From positions 114,501 to 178,500 of the forward strand of contig JAPTMU010000115.1 of assembly GCA_028583405.1 (NCBI GenBank): 64,000 bases of DNA. Reading direction: 5' to 3'. Positions within the stretch are counted from its first letter, which is position 1; each line of letters opens with the position of its first letter. A model generated the notes under the pieces. It did not search any database and was not told where the DNA came from. It was given only the letters and a program-made list of their open reading frames with translations. Shown here piece by piece: positions 10,265-22,679 of the stretch. The DNA is from Pogonophryne albipinna (lineage: Eukaryota; Chordata; Actinopteri; Perciformes; Artedidraconidae). A program made the translations under genes and the position numbers.

Positions 10265-10947
10265 GGAGGGAAACCTCCAGCAGCTGCTACTGATCAGCAC
10301 TGATTGTCTCTCTGCACAGAGGAAAACACCATTTCTCTGAGATTAAACTCTGAGAATGGGGAGTTTTTCATGGAGCTTGTTGTGCATTTATGATTAGTAG
10401 AGACCATCATTTTAAATTCACATTATGTTCAAATCAGTAAAAGAATATTGCATTTGAGAGGGTATAGCAACTACAACAAATAACAAGACCTCCCCCTGAA
10501 AAACAAAGATCTGTATTAACATTTTATATTGTTGCCTAAAAACTATTTCACACAAGGTAAAAACTCTGAAAAAGCTATAGTAAATATCCAAAATATCCCT
10601 CCTCTTCAGAAAACAAAAAATTCAATAACAACATTTTACAACCCCCTTCCCTAAACACATAATTTGTAGAAGAGAAGAAAACAGGGTTATTTGAAAGCCT
10701 TCTTCCTGTCATGCCTCACCTAAAATACCTGATTGCTCATGAAACTTGCATTTTTAAGACGTAACAATAATGATGCTACGAAGAAACTAAAAATAAAATG
10801 CATAAAAATAATTCTTTAGGAATTATTTTTCATTTTTTATGGGTATTTTTGCCTGAAGAGACACTTAGTGGTATAAATGAAATGGTGCGATTGTAGTGTT
10901 CCACAGACATGAAGTGAAAAATAAATGTCCTTTATCTTTCTTTCTAG

Positions 10948-12339
10948 GTCTCTACTGTAGTGGCTGGCTGAAAACAGACCCCACTGGTGTGATAGCGACC
11001 ACTTTGAACAATAGTTTTGACACGGTTCGATCCGTGCTGGAGGACATGGACTCTGGAACGTTGAACACATCGGCTGCGAAGCCGGGATCACAAAGCATCG
11101 ACGCTCTGCTGGACAACAGAGGTTCCTGCTGTCCCTTTAATTAATTTACACTGTGCTTCGATTAAAGTGGCCCTATTCTCCTCATTTTCAGGTGTTTATC
11201 GGTATGTAGTTTCTCTACTTTAAAGAGTCCTCTCCTGCTGATGTTCAGGTGTATATCAGTATGTAGTGTCTCTACTTTAAAGAGTCCTCTCCTGCTGATG
11301 TTCAGGTGTATATCAGTATGTAGTGTCTCTACTTTAAAGAGTCCTCTCCTGCTGATGTTCAGGTGTATATCAGTATGTAGTGTCTCTACTTTAAAGAGTC
11401 CTCTCCTGCTGATGTTCAGGTGTATATCAGTATGTAGTGTCTCTACTTTAAAGAGTCCTCTCCTGCTGATGTTCAGGTGTATATCAGTATGTAGTGTCTC
11501 TACTTTAAAGAGTCCTCTCCTGCTGATGTTCAGGTGTATATCAGTATGTAGTGTCTCTACTTTAAAGAGTCCTCTCCTGCTGATGTTCAGGTGTATATCA
11601 GTATGTAGTGTCTCTACTTTAAAGAGTCCTCTCCTGCTGATGTTCAGGTGTATATCAGTATGTAGTGTCTCTACTTTAAAGAGTCCTCTCCTGCTGATGT
11701 TCAGGTGTATATCAGTATGTAGTGTCTCTACTTTAAAGAGTCCTCTCCTGCTGATTTCCAGGTGTATATCAGTATGTAGTGTCTCTACTTTAAAGAGTCC
11801 TCTCCTGCTGATGTTCAGGTGTATAGAGCTGTCCTGCCCCTTAGCCTAACACGTACAATGTGTTGGAGCGCTATACAATAGGAGCGTGAGTGTTTCATAG
11901 TGATGTGACTATGTTCTGGAAGTAAACAAAGGAGTCCAATGTTTTTGGGAACCAGGAACAAAGCATGTATTTATCCCATAGGGCAAAAATGAGAGAATCT
12001 GATGGATAAAGTCAGATGTTATGCACTTAAGGACATTTTAGTCCTTAAAGGTCTTACTCTGTGTGTTTGGGCTACACACTATATACTGATATTTAGAAAT
12101 AAATAAATGTGCTATATGCCTTAAAACATAATTTAAGATCTAATCCGATTCCGAGGCTCAGGGTTAATTTAGTAAATGCATGTTACTGACTGATTTCGTG
12201 TCCTGCAGGAGTGAAACCAGTGACTTTCTCCGAGTGGGAGAAGATTGACAGTGAGGAAGTTCGGAGGGGGGCGGCGATCGGGAAACCCCGAGAAAAACTG
12301 CTGACTGTGGAGGAAATGCTACAGCTGGCTGGAAAATAA
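10948..12339 (+). pseudogene. fdxr: fdxr terminal two exons, copy b
   Basis: Penultimate exon 10948-11121 and last exon 12209-12339. Both are in frame with each other (joined as NRGVKPV) and end LQLAGK then TAA. The upstream gene body is missing, so no functional enzyme can be made from this copy. It differs from copy a in keeping the AACAGAG|GT exon end and in SIDALLDN instead of SINALLEN. The intron holds about 11 minisatellite units. Confidence 0.85.
11191..11824 (+). repeat. 57-bp minisatellite in fdxr copy b, about 11 copies
   Basis: The same unit as at 4228-5664 but shorter and more homogeneous. The first unit (tgtttatcggtatgtagttt) is a divergent edge unit shared with copies c, d and e. 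Confidence 0.95.
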
Positions 12340-13198
12340 CCTGAAGACGACAACATTTCATACCGTCCTGTCTGGGATCAATGACAGAAATAATGAAATT
12401 AAATTATTCGTAATAAAAGCTATTAGGTACTGCAGTTTACCCGTTAAAGCTTTTAGTTTTCGTTCAACTTCCAATCAATCCAAAGCACTGAAAAACTAAG
12501 TTTCCTGACGTGCCAACATTAAAGACAATTCTCTATTAGATGCTATACATAATGAACTCCACTCTAATATAATGTATGTATTTTAAAAAGGTAAACTTCA
12601 TTATTTTTCAACCCCAAATGTATAATTGGTTCGGTATTGAGTGAGAGTTACCGTTCAAATGTTTATTTCAAGGTATCTTTGCTCTAAAGAGCCCCTATTA
12701 TGCTTTTTGTTGCTTACATAATACTGTACTCATTTCAAAAACTGTTTCCCCAATAGACATGGGACACTGTTCAGGAAAAATACTGAAGTTTCTCTTTAGA
12801 AGAGTAATGACTGCTTGGGGACCAAATTATATTTTGCAAGTGTTTGCACTGAAACAGATATTTTATGAATAAATCATGATTTATATCCTTTCCGTCTTGA
12901 AGGAGCATTTCTTTCCGTTGCATTTTAAATATTTAGGTCTCCGGACATTTTGTAAAAGAAAACCCTAAATACAGATTCTATAAGTTCTGTCCACTGGTCT
13001 AAAAGATGACATGTTATTGAACAAAAAGAATCCAAGTTTGACTAATGGATTAAAAACCTGATGTTTTACCAGCAGTTCCATCACATTTGAATATTAAGGA
13101 CATTTTAAAGCAGAAATACACTAATAGTATAAGATACTCTAAAATCAAACGTTTTGATATTTGGAAAAGATAACAGATTTATTAATGAAAGTTTTATT
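12340..13198. other. Convergent 3' spacer between fdxr copy b and gene 3
   Basis: 859 bp without coding sequence, equivalent to 6182-7042. This is the insertion-free reference against which the LINE (17937) and TTAA element (39559) insertions were measured. Confidence 0.6.
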
Positions 13199-15842
13199 TT
13201 ATGGCAAAGATAAAAGCTCGATAATCGCTGTCTCGTTGACCCCGTCGTGGCGAACGTTATCCGTCTCGTTGACTCCGTCGTGGCGAACGTTATCCGTCTC
13301 GTTGACCCCGTCGTGGCGAACGTTATCCGTCTCGTTGACCCCGTCGTGGCGAACGTTATCCGTCTCGTTGATCCCGTCGTGGCGAACGTTATCCATCTCG
13401 TTGACCCCATCGTGGCGAAGGTTATCCGTCTCGTTGATCCCGTCGTGGCGAAGGTTATCCGTCTCGTTGATCCCGTCGTGGCGAAGGCTATCCGTCTCGT
13501 TGATCCCGTCGTGGCGAACATTAACCGTCTCGTTGACACCGTCGTGGCGAACGTTATCCGTCTCGTTGAACCCCTCGTGGCGAACGGTATCCGTCTCGTT
13601 GATTCCGTCGTGGCGACCAGTATCCGTCTCGTTGACCCCGTCGTTGCGAACGTTATCCGTCTCGTTTACCCCGTCGTTTTGAACGTTTTCCGTCTCGTTG
13701 AACCCGTCGTGGCGAACGTTATCCGTCTCGTTGAACCCGTCGTGGCGAACGGTATCCGTCTCGTTGATTCCGTCGTGGCGACCGGTATCCATCTCGTTGA
13801 CCCCATCGTGGCGAACGTTATCCGTCTCGTTTACCCCGTCGTTTCGAACGTTTTCCGTCTCGTTGACCCCGTCGTGGCGAACTTTATCCGTCTCGTTGAC
13901 ACCGTCGTGGCGAACTTTATCCGTCTCGTTGACCCGGTCCTGGCGAACGTTATCCGTCTCGTTGATCCCGTCGTGGCGAATGTTATCCGTCTCGTTGATC
14001 CCGTCGTAGCGAACGTTATCCGTCTCGTTGATCCCGTCGTGGCGAACGTTATCCGTCTCGTTGATCCAGTCGTTTCGAACGTTATCCGTTTCGTTGACCC
14101 CGTCGTTTCGAACGTTAGCCGTCTCGTTGACCCCGTCGTGGCGAACGTTATCCGTCTCGTTGACCCAGTCGTGGCGAACTTTCTGGTGACGTGACGCCTC
14201 AGCTTCCACTTCGTTGGTCTCCAGTTGAACTGAAACAAATACCTTTCATTAAAAACTTTACAGAAATGTAATTAATTTTTGCTTCAAGACTCTGATCCTG
14301 TATTTTTTTTTGTTGTGAAAAAAGGCCATTTCATCGTGACGTCTGTAGTCAACAGATTATAAAAGACTACAATTACTGTTGAAGTGAAATATTTGTATGT
14401 ATTCATGTTAGCAAACTATGAATAAGCTTAAATGGGAAATAATCTGTGTAAAACCGTGAGCTGGATTCAGGGCCTGCTGACATGAGTTTTGGAGGACAAA
14501 GGGTGCTTGGAGTTAACAGGTTTTATTGCCCTGTGGGGGAGGTGTAGCTGGCAGGATGAGAGTTGGATGAGAGTTCCTTCTGCTTAAGATCTCCTGTATG
14601 TCATGTTTCAGGGAAGTCAACATATCTTGAATAGTATATGTGTGTGTTTGATTACTTTGTATTCATATGAGGGTATTAATATGTATTATCTTTGTGAATT
14701 AAGGGATACAGCTCAGGCCTCTGGAATGTGCAGGAAAGTGTGTGCGTGAAAGTCTATGCAGGAAAGATAACGGACGCCAGATACATTTTATTACCCTCAG
14801 AGACACTTGTTTATTATCTTGGCTGGCTCGCGCTGATTCGCTAAGAAAAGTCATCTTTTACATCATCCAATGAGATAGACTGACTCGGCTCCTCCGGTGA
14901 TTTGTGGGTATAAAAGGGGGGTTTGAAGTTAGTTCATTCTCTTTTCTCCTCTGGCTGGCTGCAGGTAATGTAGGGATCCCATAGATAGCTGTATTGAATT
15001 TGTACTGTATGTGATTGTATTGCATTGTCATATTACCATTAAAGTGGATTATTGTTTAACGATTACTTGGTAGCTCTGGATTCCTTCCTGTGTTTTTAAC
15101 CAGCTTGATAAGGACGCGCGGAGATTTGAAATGCGGAGAAGATATCGCTTCTAATCTCTAACATTACCACGGCACCTTCCTCTAAAAGTCTAAAGTGACA
15201 GAGATGGATAACCTTTTTTGAACCGCTCAATTACCCTTTAAGTTATCAAGTTATAGAAGCCTTAACAAAAGAGCTTTGGGTAATCTGTTGTAGTTTAATT
15301 TTAAATAAATCATTTTGAAAATGTTTTTAAAGTTACTAAAACTGTGAGGTAAATTAAGTTAGGTGGCAATATTTCCCCTTTATACCTGTACTCGATTACA
15401 ATTGTTTTTAAAATGGCAAAGTACCTCAAAAGTGTTTTTAATATAGCATCTGTTGACTTTAACTTATCCCATGAAGATCAGTAAAAGAGAAAAGACATGA
15501 CTCACCTTGGCCAGCGTCTCGCTCCAACATGGACTCCATCGACTGGAAAAGTTGAAAGGCTTTTTCTAAGGAGATCTCATTGGGAGACAGATCTGTAGGA
15601 CACAGTATAATTAAAGGTTAGTGTCAGACAGAGAGAAGAAACACTGCATAAAATCTAATGTTTTCAACTCTCAGTCTCCTCTGCAGCTTATATTCACCAG
15701 CTGGAAAACCAGAGACTGTGGACAGGAAACATGCTGTTAAATCAAACATTATTCCTTCATCTTCAACACAATTATCAAACAGGTAAATACCTCTGGCCAG
15801 ACAAACAGTCAGCACACAGACGAGCATCCAAACAGCTGCCAT
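13199..15842 (-). CDS. Secreted N-glycosylated 11-residue-repeat protein, gene 3 (hyosophorin-like)
   Basis: Exon 1 is 15791-15842, exon 2 15506-15592, exon 3 13199-14229, giving 1170 nt (389 residues). This is the shortest member, with 29 repeat units between the VQLETNEVEAEASRHQK head and the AIIELLSLP tail. Several units read NEMD and have lost the sequon; others read ANV, ENV or VNV in the N/T column. Intron 2 is 1276 bp because a solo LTR (787 bp) sits in it; without it the intron matches the 485 bp of the sister genes. The frame is intact throughout, and stop then AATAAA is conserved. Confidence 0.85.
14377..15163 (+). mobile_element. Solo LTR in intron 2 of gene 3
   Basis: A 787-bp insertion starting TGTTGAAGTG and ending TAACA, flanked by TTAC (ATTAC if 5 bp) on both sides where the other units have a single copy. 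It shares its first roughly 100 bp and last roughly 200 bp with the LTRs at 47961 and 54234, so it belongs to the same family, with a different middle. A TATAAAAG box lies at 14909-14916. A solo LTR arises by recombination between two LTRs of a full element. Confidence 0.85.
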
Positions 15843-15884
15843 CTCTGCAGTTTTCCAAGAGAGTGTTGCCTGAGCACCAGCCAG

Positions 15885-15891
15885 CTTTAAA
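15885..15891 (-). promoter_or_regulatory. TATA-like box of gene 3
   Basis: TTTAAAG at the conserved distance from the ATG at 15842. Confidence 0.5.
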
Positions 15892-16575
15892 GGAGGGAAA
15901 CCTCCAGCAGCTGCTACTGATCAGCACTGATTGTCTCTCTGCACAGAGGAAAACACAATTTATCTGAGATTAAACTCTGAGAATGAGGAGTTTTTCATGG
16001 AGCTTGTTGTGCATTTATGATTAGTAGAGACCATCATTTTAAATTCACATTATGTTCAAATCAGTAAAAGAATATTGCATTTGAGAGGGTATAGCAACTA
16101 CAACAAATAACAAGACCTCCCCCTGAAAAACAAAGATATGTATTAACATTTTATATTGTTGCCTAAAAACAATTTCACACAAGGTAAAAACTCTGAAAAA
16201 GTTATAGTAAATATCCAAAATATCCCTCCTCTTCAGAAAACAAAAACATTAAATTACAACATTTTACAACCCCCTTCCCTAAACACATAATTTGTAGAAG
16301 AGAAGAAAACAGGGTTATTTGAAAGCCTTCTTCCCGTCATGCCTCACCTAAAATACCTGATTGCTCATGAAACTTGCATTTTGAAGACGTAACAATAATG
16401 ATGCTACGAAGAAACTAAAAATAAAATGCAGAAAAATAATTCTTTATGAATTATTTTTCATTTTTTATGGGTATTTTTGCCTGAAGAGACACTTAGTGGT
16501 ATAAATGAAATGGTGCGATTGTAGTGTTCCACAGACATGAAGTGAAAAATAAATGTCCTTTATCTTTCTTTCTAG

Positions 16576-17627
16576 GTCTCTACTGTAGTGGCTGGCTGAA
16601 AACAGACCCCACTGGTGTGATAGCGACCACTTTGAACAATAGTTTTGACACGGTTCGATCCGTGCTGGAGGACATGGACTCTGGAACGTTGAACACATCG
16701 GCTGTGAAGCCGGGATCACAAAGCATCAACGCTCTGCTGGAAAACAGAGGTTCCTGCTGTCCCTTTAATTAATTTACACTGTGCTTCGATTAAAGTGGCC
16801 CTATTCTCCTCATTTTCAGGTGTTTATCGGTATGTAGTTTCTCTACTTTAAAGAGTCCTCTCCTGCTGATGTTCAGGTGTATATCAGTATGTAGTGTCTC
16901 TACTTTAAAGAGTCCTCTCCTGCTGATGTTCAGGTCTATTTCAGTATGTAGTGTCTCTACTTTAAAGAGTCCTCTCCTGCTGATGTTCAGGTGTATATCA
17001 GTATGTAGTGTCTCTACTTTAAAGAGTCCTCTCCCGCTGATTTCCAGGTGTATATCAGTATGTAGTGTCTCTACTTTAAAGAGTCCTCTCCTGCTGATGT
17101 TCAGGTGTATAGAGCTGTCCTGCCCCTTAGCCTAACACGTACAATGTGTTGGAGCGCTAGCCAATAGGAGCGTGAGTGTTTCATAGTGATGTGACTATGT
17201 TCTGGAAGTAAACAAAGGAGTCCAATGTTTTTGGGAACCAGGAACATAGCATGTATTTATCCCATAGGGCAAAAATGAGAGAATCTGATGGATAAAGTCA
17301 GATGTTATGCACTTAAGGACATTTTAGTCCTTAAAGGTCTTACTCTGTGTGTTTGGGCTACACACTATATACTGATATTTAGAAATAAATAAATGTGCTA
17401 TATGCCTTAAAACATAATTTAAGATCTAATCCGATTCCGAGGCTCAGGGTTAATTTAGTAAATGCATGTTACTGACTCTGATTTCGTGTCCTGCAGGAGT
17501 GAAACCAGTGACTTTCTCCGAGTGGGAGAAGATTGACAGTGAGGAAGTTCGGAGGGGGGCGGCGATCGGGAAACCCCGAGAAAAACTGCTGACTGTGGAG
17601 GAAATGCTACAGCTGGCTGGAAAATAA
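16576..17627 (+). pseudogene. fdxr: fdxr terminal two exons, copy c
   Basis: Penultimate exon 16576-16749 and last exon 17497-17627, in frame with each other and ending LQLAGK. One substitution gives SAVKPGSQ where the other copies have SAAKPGSQ. The intron is short, with about 5 minisatellite units. The upstream fdxr exons are absent, as in the other copies. Confidence 0.85.
16819..17108 (+). repeat. 57-bp minisatellite in fdxr copy c, about 5 copies
   Basis: The smallest of the five arrays, retaining the divergent first unit and the terminal gtgtatagagctgtcc edge found in all copies. Confidence 0.95.
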
Positions 17628-17936
17628 CCTGAAGACGACAACATTTCATACCGTCCTGTCTGGGATCAATGACAGAAATTACATTAAATTATTCGTAATA
17701 AAAGCTATTAGGTACTGCAGTTTACCCGTTAAAGCTTTTAGTTTTCGTTCAACTTCCAATCAATCCAAAGCACTGAAAAACTAAGTTTCCTGACGTGCCA
17801 ACATTAAAGACAATTCTCTATTAGATGCTATACATAATGAACTCCACTCTAATATAATGTATGTATTTTAAAAAGGTAAACTTCATTATTTGTCAACCCC
17901 AAATGTATAATTGGTTCGGTATTGAGTGAGAGTTAC

Positions 17937-18913
17937 CTCCACTGTGCCTGTATTCTGCCTCTGACTCACTCTCAACGTTGTCATTGGAGGCAGTCGCAAT
18001 TTCTACAGGCTCACACTACCTGTTAGCATCTGGCATCTGTTAGCATCTAGCTCTCCTGCTTACAAACTTTTAGCCATCCCTGCTTATACAAGTAGTAGTT
18101 TTAGTTGTCTGCGATCTGCCGAGGCCTACTCTCACCTGTCGAGTACGGCTGTACTGAGGTGTTTTTCCTCCGGAGACGTCGCGAAGAGACGGAGCGGCTC
18201 CACCTGTTGCTGCATGCGATCTGCGATTTTACGGACGCCTGCTCGTCGCGAAGAGACGGAGCGGCTCCACCTGTTGCTGCCTCCCTCGACGGAGGCCTGC
18301 TCCCACCTGTATAATACGGCTGTACTGGAGAGGTTTTTACCCCGGAGTCGTCTCGGAGAGACGGAGTGGATCCACGCTTCGGGCTTGGCCTGCTTCCACC
18401 GGGCGTGTGCTGCTGTACGGAGGAGGATTTTACCACCGCTGGGGCCTGCTTTCCACCTGTCCTGGTTCTGCTGTTGCAGAGGCCTGCTTTCACCCCGGGA
18501 TACCACGGAGAGACCGGAGCGCTTCCACGTTGCTGTTTTCGCCTCTCCTTTGCTGCTGTGCTGATTTTGCTCCAGGAACATCGCGGATTCTGTGTGCTGG
18601 TCTGGGAAAATGGCCCATATCGGGATTCTGCTGTGCCTGTTAACTGTTTTGGACTATGAGAAGATCTCTAGTCATTCTGAGAAGTCTACTGGACTCAGGT
18701 CTGTTCTGCCAACCGCAGTGGGCATCCCCTGCAAAGGTTCGGATGTGTTGCTCAAACAATTACCGGTTGCCTTGTCACAGTCAATCTGCTCGACAAAATA
18801 TGTTTGTCTTTTTTGTTTTCCTGCAATGATGGTTCTTCAGGACTGCTTCTTAAGCTCAAATCACACTCTCGGCAGACTTTTCCGGTGTTTCTAAATTAGA
18901 TGACAATGTATGT
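17937..18913 (+). promoter_or_regulatory. LINE 5' untranslated / promoter region with internal tandem repeat
   Basis: GC-rich leader with a repeated block: 'gcgaagagacggagcggctc' occurs at about 18181 and again at about 18248. Related 'gagacggag' pieces lie further on. Short open frames here overlap on both strands and show no recognisable ORF1 domain. Confidence 0.5.
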
Positions 18914-21886
18914 GTGTCGTTTAAGAGGAAAAGATGCCTGGTTTTTTTGTTGTTATTACTGTCACGAAATGTACAACCTAACCCTGGTCCGCCCAGTAGT
19001 AGTAGTCAGATCGCTACTCCTGCTGATTTTAAAGCTAGGTCTGGGTTGGGTTTCATCCACTTGAATGTGCGCAGTCTGTTAGGTAAACTAGATTTTGTCC
19101 GTATCTGGGCGAGCTCGACTGACGCTGACGTCATTGTTTTATCAGAAACATGGCTAAATAAATCTATTTTGGCCTCTGACATTGCCTTAAATGGTTTTAA
19201 TGTGTATCGTTCCGACCGGCCTAATAAAGGTGGTGGCGTTGCCATTTATGTTAAGAATAAGTTCAGTGTAACCACATTAGTTTCCAAATCGATCAGTAAG
19301 CAATTTGAATTTTTAGCCATAAATATAGAAGTGGCAAAGGGTCAACAGGTCATGGTAGTGAGTTGTTACAGACCCCCCTCAGCTGTCAAAGACTCCTTGT
19401 CTTCACTAACAAATCTTTTATCACAACTAGACTACAAAGAAATAGTGCTACTTGGAGATTTTAACTGGGACTGGTTAACTGCAGTGTCAGAGGATTTTAA
19501 AAACCTTTGTATCTCTTTGAATGTTACTCAGATTGTGGACAGTCCTACTCGCCCTAATATTAAGTCCCCTAATAAATCCTCCCTAATTGATCTCATTTTA
19601 ACTAATGTTCCCCATAAATATTCATCTGTGGGAGTATTTGCAAATGATCTGAGTGATCACTGTGTTGTAGCCACAATTAGGGACACTAAGGTCCAAAAGG
19701 TTAAACCTCGGATTATCATTAAGAGAGACAAAAAACATTTTGTGGAGCAGGGTTTTGTTCATGATCTGTTTGGGTTTGATTGGGGTAAAATCGATCTGTG
19801 TGCTGATGTAGAAACCGCATGGTCTTATTTTTATCTTGGTTTTATGGAGATCATTGATAGACATGCACCCCTGCGTAAATTTAGAGTAAAGGGACGAGAC
19901 AATCCTTGGTTTTCTGCTAATCTGTCCAGTCTCCTTCATGAGAGAAACAAGGCCTGGGCAAAGGCTAGGAAATCAGGCTCAGAGGTAGAATGGCTGCGTT
20001 TTAGGCAGCTAAGGAATAGCTTCACATCGCAAATCAAGAGTGCAAAATCAAAGTACTATCTGTCAGTTACCACAAAGAATCTGAATAATCCTGGAAAATT
20101 TTGGAAAGCCATTAAATCGTTATCCACCGGCGATATCCGTAATGAGCTACCTCCGTGCATTACCACAGCATCTGGCTCTATATCGGACAGGGCTACTATG
20201 CTAAATTGCTTTAATGAGCATTTTGTGTCCTGTGGTTCTCTATTTGATTCTGTCACTAACTCTGCTTCTGTGAACACTACAGTCTGTGACTCTGAAAAAC
20301 GTGTTTTGGAAAACCCTTTCAGATTTACCCCTTTTACTGTTGATGTTGTTCGTGAAGCTTTAACCAAGTTAGATCCTAAGAAACCGGCTGGCCCGGACAA
20401 CGTAGAACCTTTCTTTTTAAAGATAGCTGCAGATTTTATTGCTCCACCTCTCACTACTCTTTTTAACCTCTCCCTCAGCACTAACACAATTCCAAAATTG
20501 TGGAAGTCAGCGTATGTCCTGCCTTTGCTAAAAGGAGGGGAGGCCACCTTATTAAATAACTATAGGCCAATCTCTAAGTTGTCAGTTCTGGCTAAGGTTC
20601 TTGAACGCTTAGTGAGTGAACAGGTAAAGGAGTTTTTATGTACAAATGACATCCTGTCTAAACATCAGTCAGGCTTCAGAAAGCAACACAGCACCATCAC
20701 TGCCACAATGAAAGTGCTGAATGATGTGGCGAGTATTTTAGATAATAAGCAGAGTTGTGCAGCTTTATTTATTGACCTATCCAAAGCGTTTGACACCGTC
20801 GATCATCGCATTTTGAAGCAGAGGCTGGCCAGTATTGGCATATCCAGCCATGCAGTGGGTGGTTTGTAAACTACCTCTCTGAAAGGTCCCAATGTGTTCA
20901 CTTTGATGGGCTGTCTTCTGAGTGGTTGAACATTGCAAATGGTGTTCCCCAAGGTTCTGTTTTAGGTCCACTTTTATTCTCCATCTACATCAACAGTTTA
21001 GGTGAAAATGTGGATGAAGCTACTTTAAATTTTTATGCGGATGATACCGTGATGTACTGTGCAGGTCCCTCCATTAAGGAAGCTGGTGTTAAATTACAGG
21101 CTGTTTTTAACATTATTCAGACTCAGCTCTCTGAACTTAAGCTTCTTTTAAATGTTGAGAAAACCAAGGTAATGCTCTTTTCTAAAGCTAAAAATACACC
21201 TGAGCCTGTTTTAGATATTGTAACTACGCAAGGAATAAAACTTGAAGTGGTTACCTGTTACAAATACCTTGGTATCTGGCTTGATGATTGTCTCACTTTT
21301 AAACTTCATGTCAATAACCTGCTTAAAAAGCTGAGGGTTAGGCTAGGTTTCTTCTACAGGAACAAGTCCTGTTTCTCGCTTGAGGCCAGGAAAAGGCTCT
21401 GTGACCTTTTTACCTGTGCTGGACTATGGTGATCTGATGTATATGAATGCACCTGCCAATTGCCTGGTCAAGTTAGATGCTGCGTATCACAGCGCACTAA
21501 GATTTGTGACAAACTGTAAAGCATTAACCCATCACTGTACCCTGTATGCAAGGGCTGGTTTGCTTTCACCAACTGTACGGAGGCTCAGTCATTGGTACAT
21601 TTTTATATACAAAGCCATGTTAGGGAAACTTCCATCTTATATCTGCTCCCTGATCTCACGGAAAATTGTAAGTGGCTACTGCCTGAGATCGAATGCTGTG
21701 GTTTTATTAAATGTGCCAACTGCTAGGACTGTCTTAGGGAAGACAGCTTTTAGATGCGCAGCTCCTCTGTCTTGGAATAGTCTGCAAATTAAATGGAAAC
21801 TGAACAATCTGGTGCCACTAAATGTTTTTAAAGCTCGGTTGGATGCTAGTCAATCGGAAGCTATTGGTACCTGTTTATGTGGATAA
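18914..21886 (+). pseudogene. LINE ORF2: endonuclease plus reverse transcriptase, two frameshifts
   Basis: The N-terminus is hydrophobic, followed by NVQPNPGP, which resembles a degenerate 2A motif. The APE-like endonuclease follows: FIHLNVRS, LSETWLN, SCYRPP, GDFNWD, SLIDLILTN and SDHCVV. The reverse transcriptase shows NNYRPISKLS, QSGFRKQHST, FIDLSKAFDTVDH, NGVPQGSVLGPLLF, the catalytic FYADD (about 21031-21045) and KYLGIWLDD. The frame shifts near 20860, where it runs into TAA, and again near 21410. All motifs up to the first break are intact, and the rest are readable in the shifted frames. The element is therefore probably inactive but young enough to be fully recognisable. Confidence 0.88.
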
Positions 21887-22037
21887 TTATGTAAATGATG
21901 CTTGATGTCCTTTTGTTGTTCTATTTATGTTTTTATGTTTCATGTGGAACTACTTGAGCAGGTCTCCCTTGAAAAAGAGATCAATGATCTCAATGGGATT
22001 TATCTGTCTAAATAAAGGTTTGAAATGAAATGAATTC

Positions 22038-22679
22038 AACTCCACTCTAATATAATGTATGCATTTTAAAACGGGAAACTTCATTATTTGTCAACCCCAA
22101 ATTTATAATTGGTTCGGTATTGAGTGAGAGTTACCGTTCAAATGTTTATTTCAGGGTATCTTTGCTCTAAAGAGCCCCTATTATGCTTTTTGTTGCTTAC
22201 ATAATACTGGACTCATTTCAAAAACTGTTTCCCCAAAAGACATGGGACACTGTTCAGGAAAAATACTGAAATTTCTCTTAAGAGTAATGACTGCTTGGGG
22301 ACCAAATTATATTTTGCAAGTGTTTGCACTGAAACAGATATTTTCTGAATAAATCATGATTTATATCCTTTCCGTCTTGAAGGAGCATTTCTTTCCGTTG
22401 CATTTTACATATTTAGGTCTACGGACATTTTGTAAAAGAAACTCCTAAATACAGATTCTATAAGTTCTGTCCACTGGTCTAAAAGATGACATGTTATTGA
22501 ACAAAAAGAATCCAAGTTTGACTAATGGATTAAAAAAACTGATGTTTTACCAGCAGTTTTATCACATTTGAATATTAAGGACATTTTAAAGCAGAAATAC
22601 ACTAATAGTATAAGATACTCTAAAATCAAACGTTTTGATATTTGGAAAAGAAAACAGATTTATTAATGAAAGTTTTATT
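22038..22679. other. Remainder of the convergent spacer after the LINE
   Basis: Begins with the second copy of the 97-bp flanking repeat and continues as the standard spacer up to the minus-strand polyadenylation signal of gene 4. No gene is seen. Confidence 0.6.

Larger units (their letters stand above)
17937..22037 (+). mobile_element. L2/CR1-like non-LTR retrotransposon (LINE)
   Basis: A roughly 4.1-kb insertion into the convergent spacer downstream of fdxr copy c. It has a GC-rich 5' region, one open reading frame with endonuclease and reverse transcriptase, and a 3' tail (aataaaggtttgaaatgaaatgaa) of short repeats rather than poly-A, as in L2/CR1 elements. It is flanked by a direct repeat of about 97 bp (17840-17936 and 22038-22134) that is single-copy in the other units, an unusually long target-site duplication. 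The two flanks differ at a few positions, so the insertion is not brand new. Confidence 0.85.

Noticed and set aside
18101..18659. Several overlapping open frames in the LINE leader
   Set aside because: They overlap on both strands in a GC-rich repeated leader, and none shows ORF1 features.
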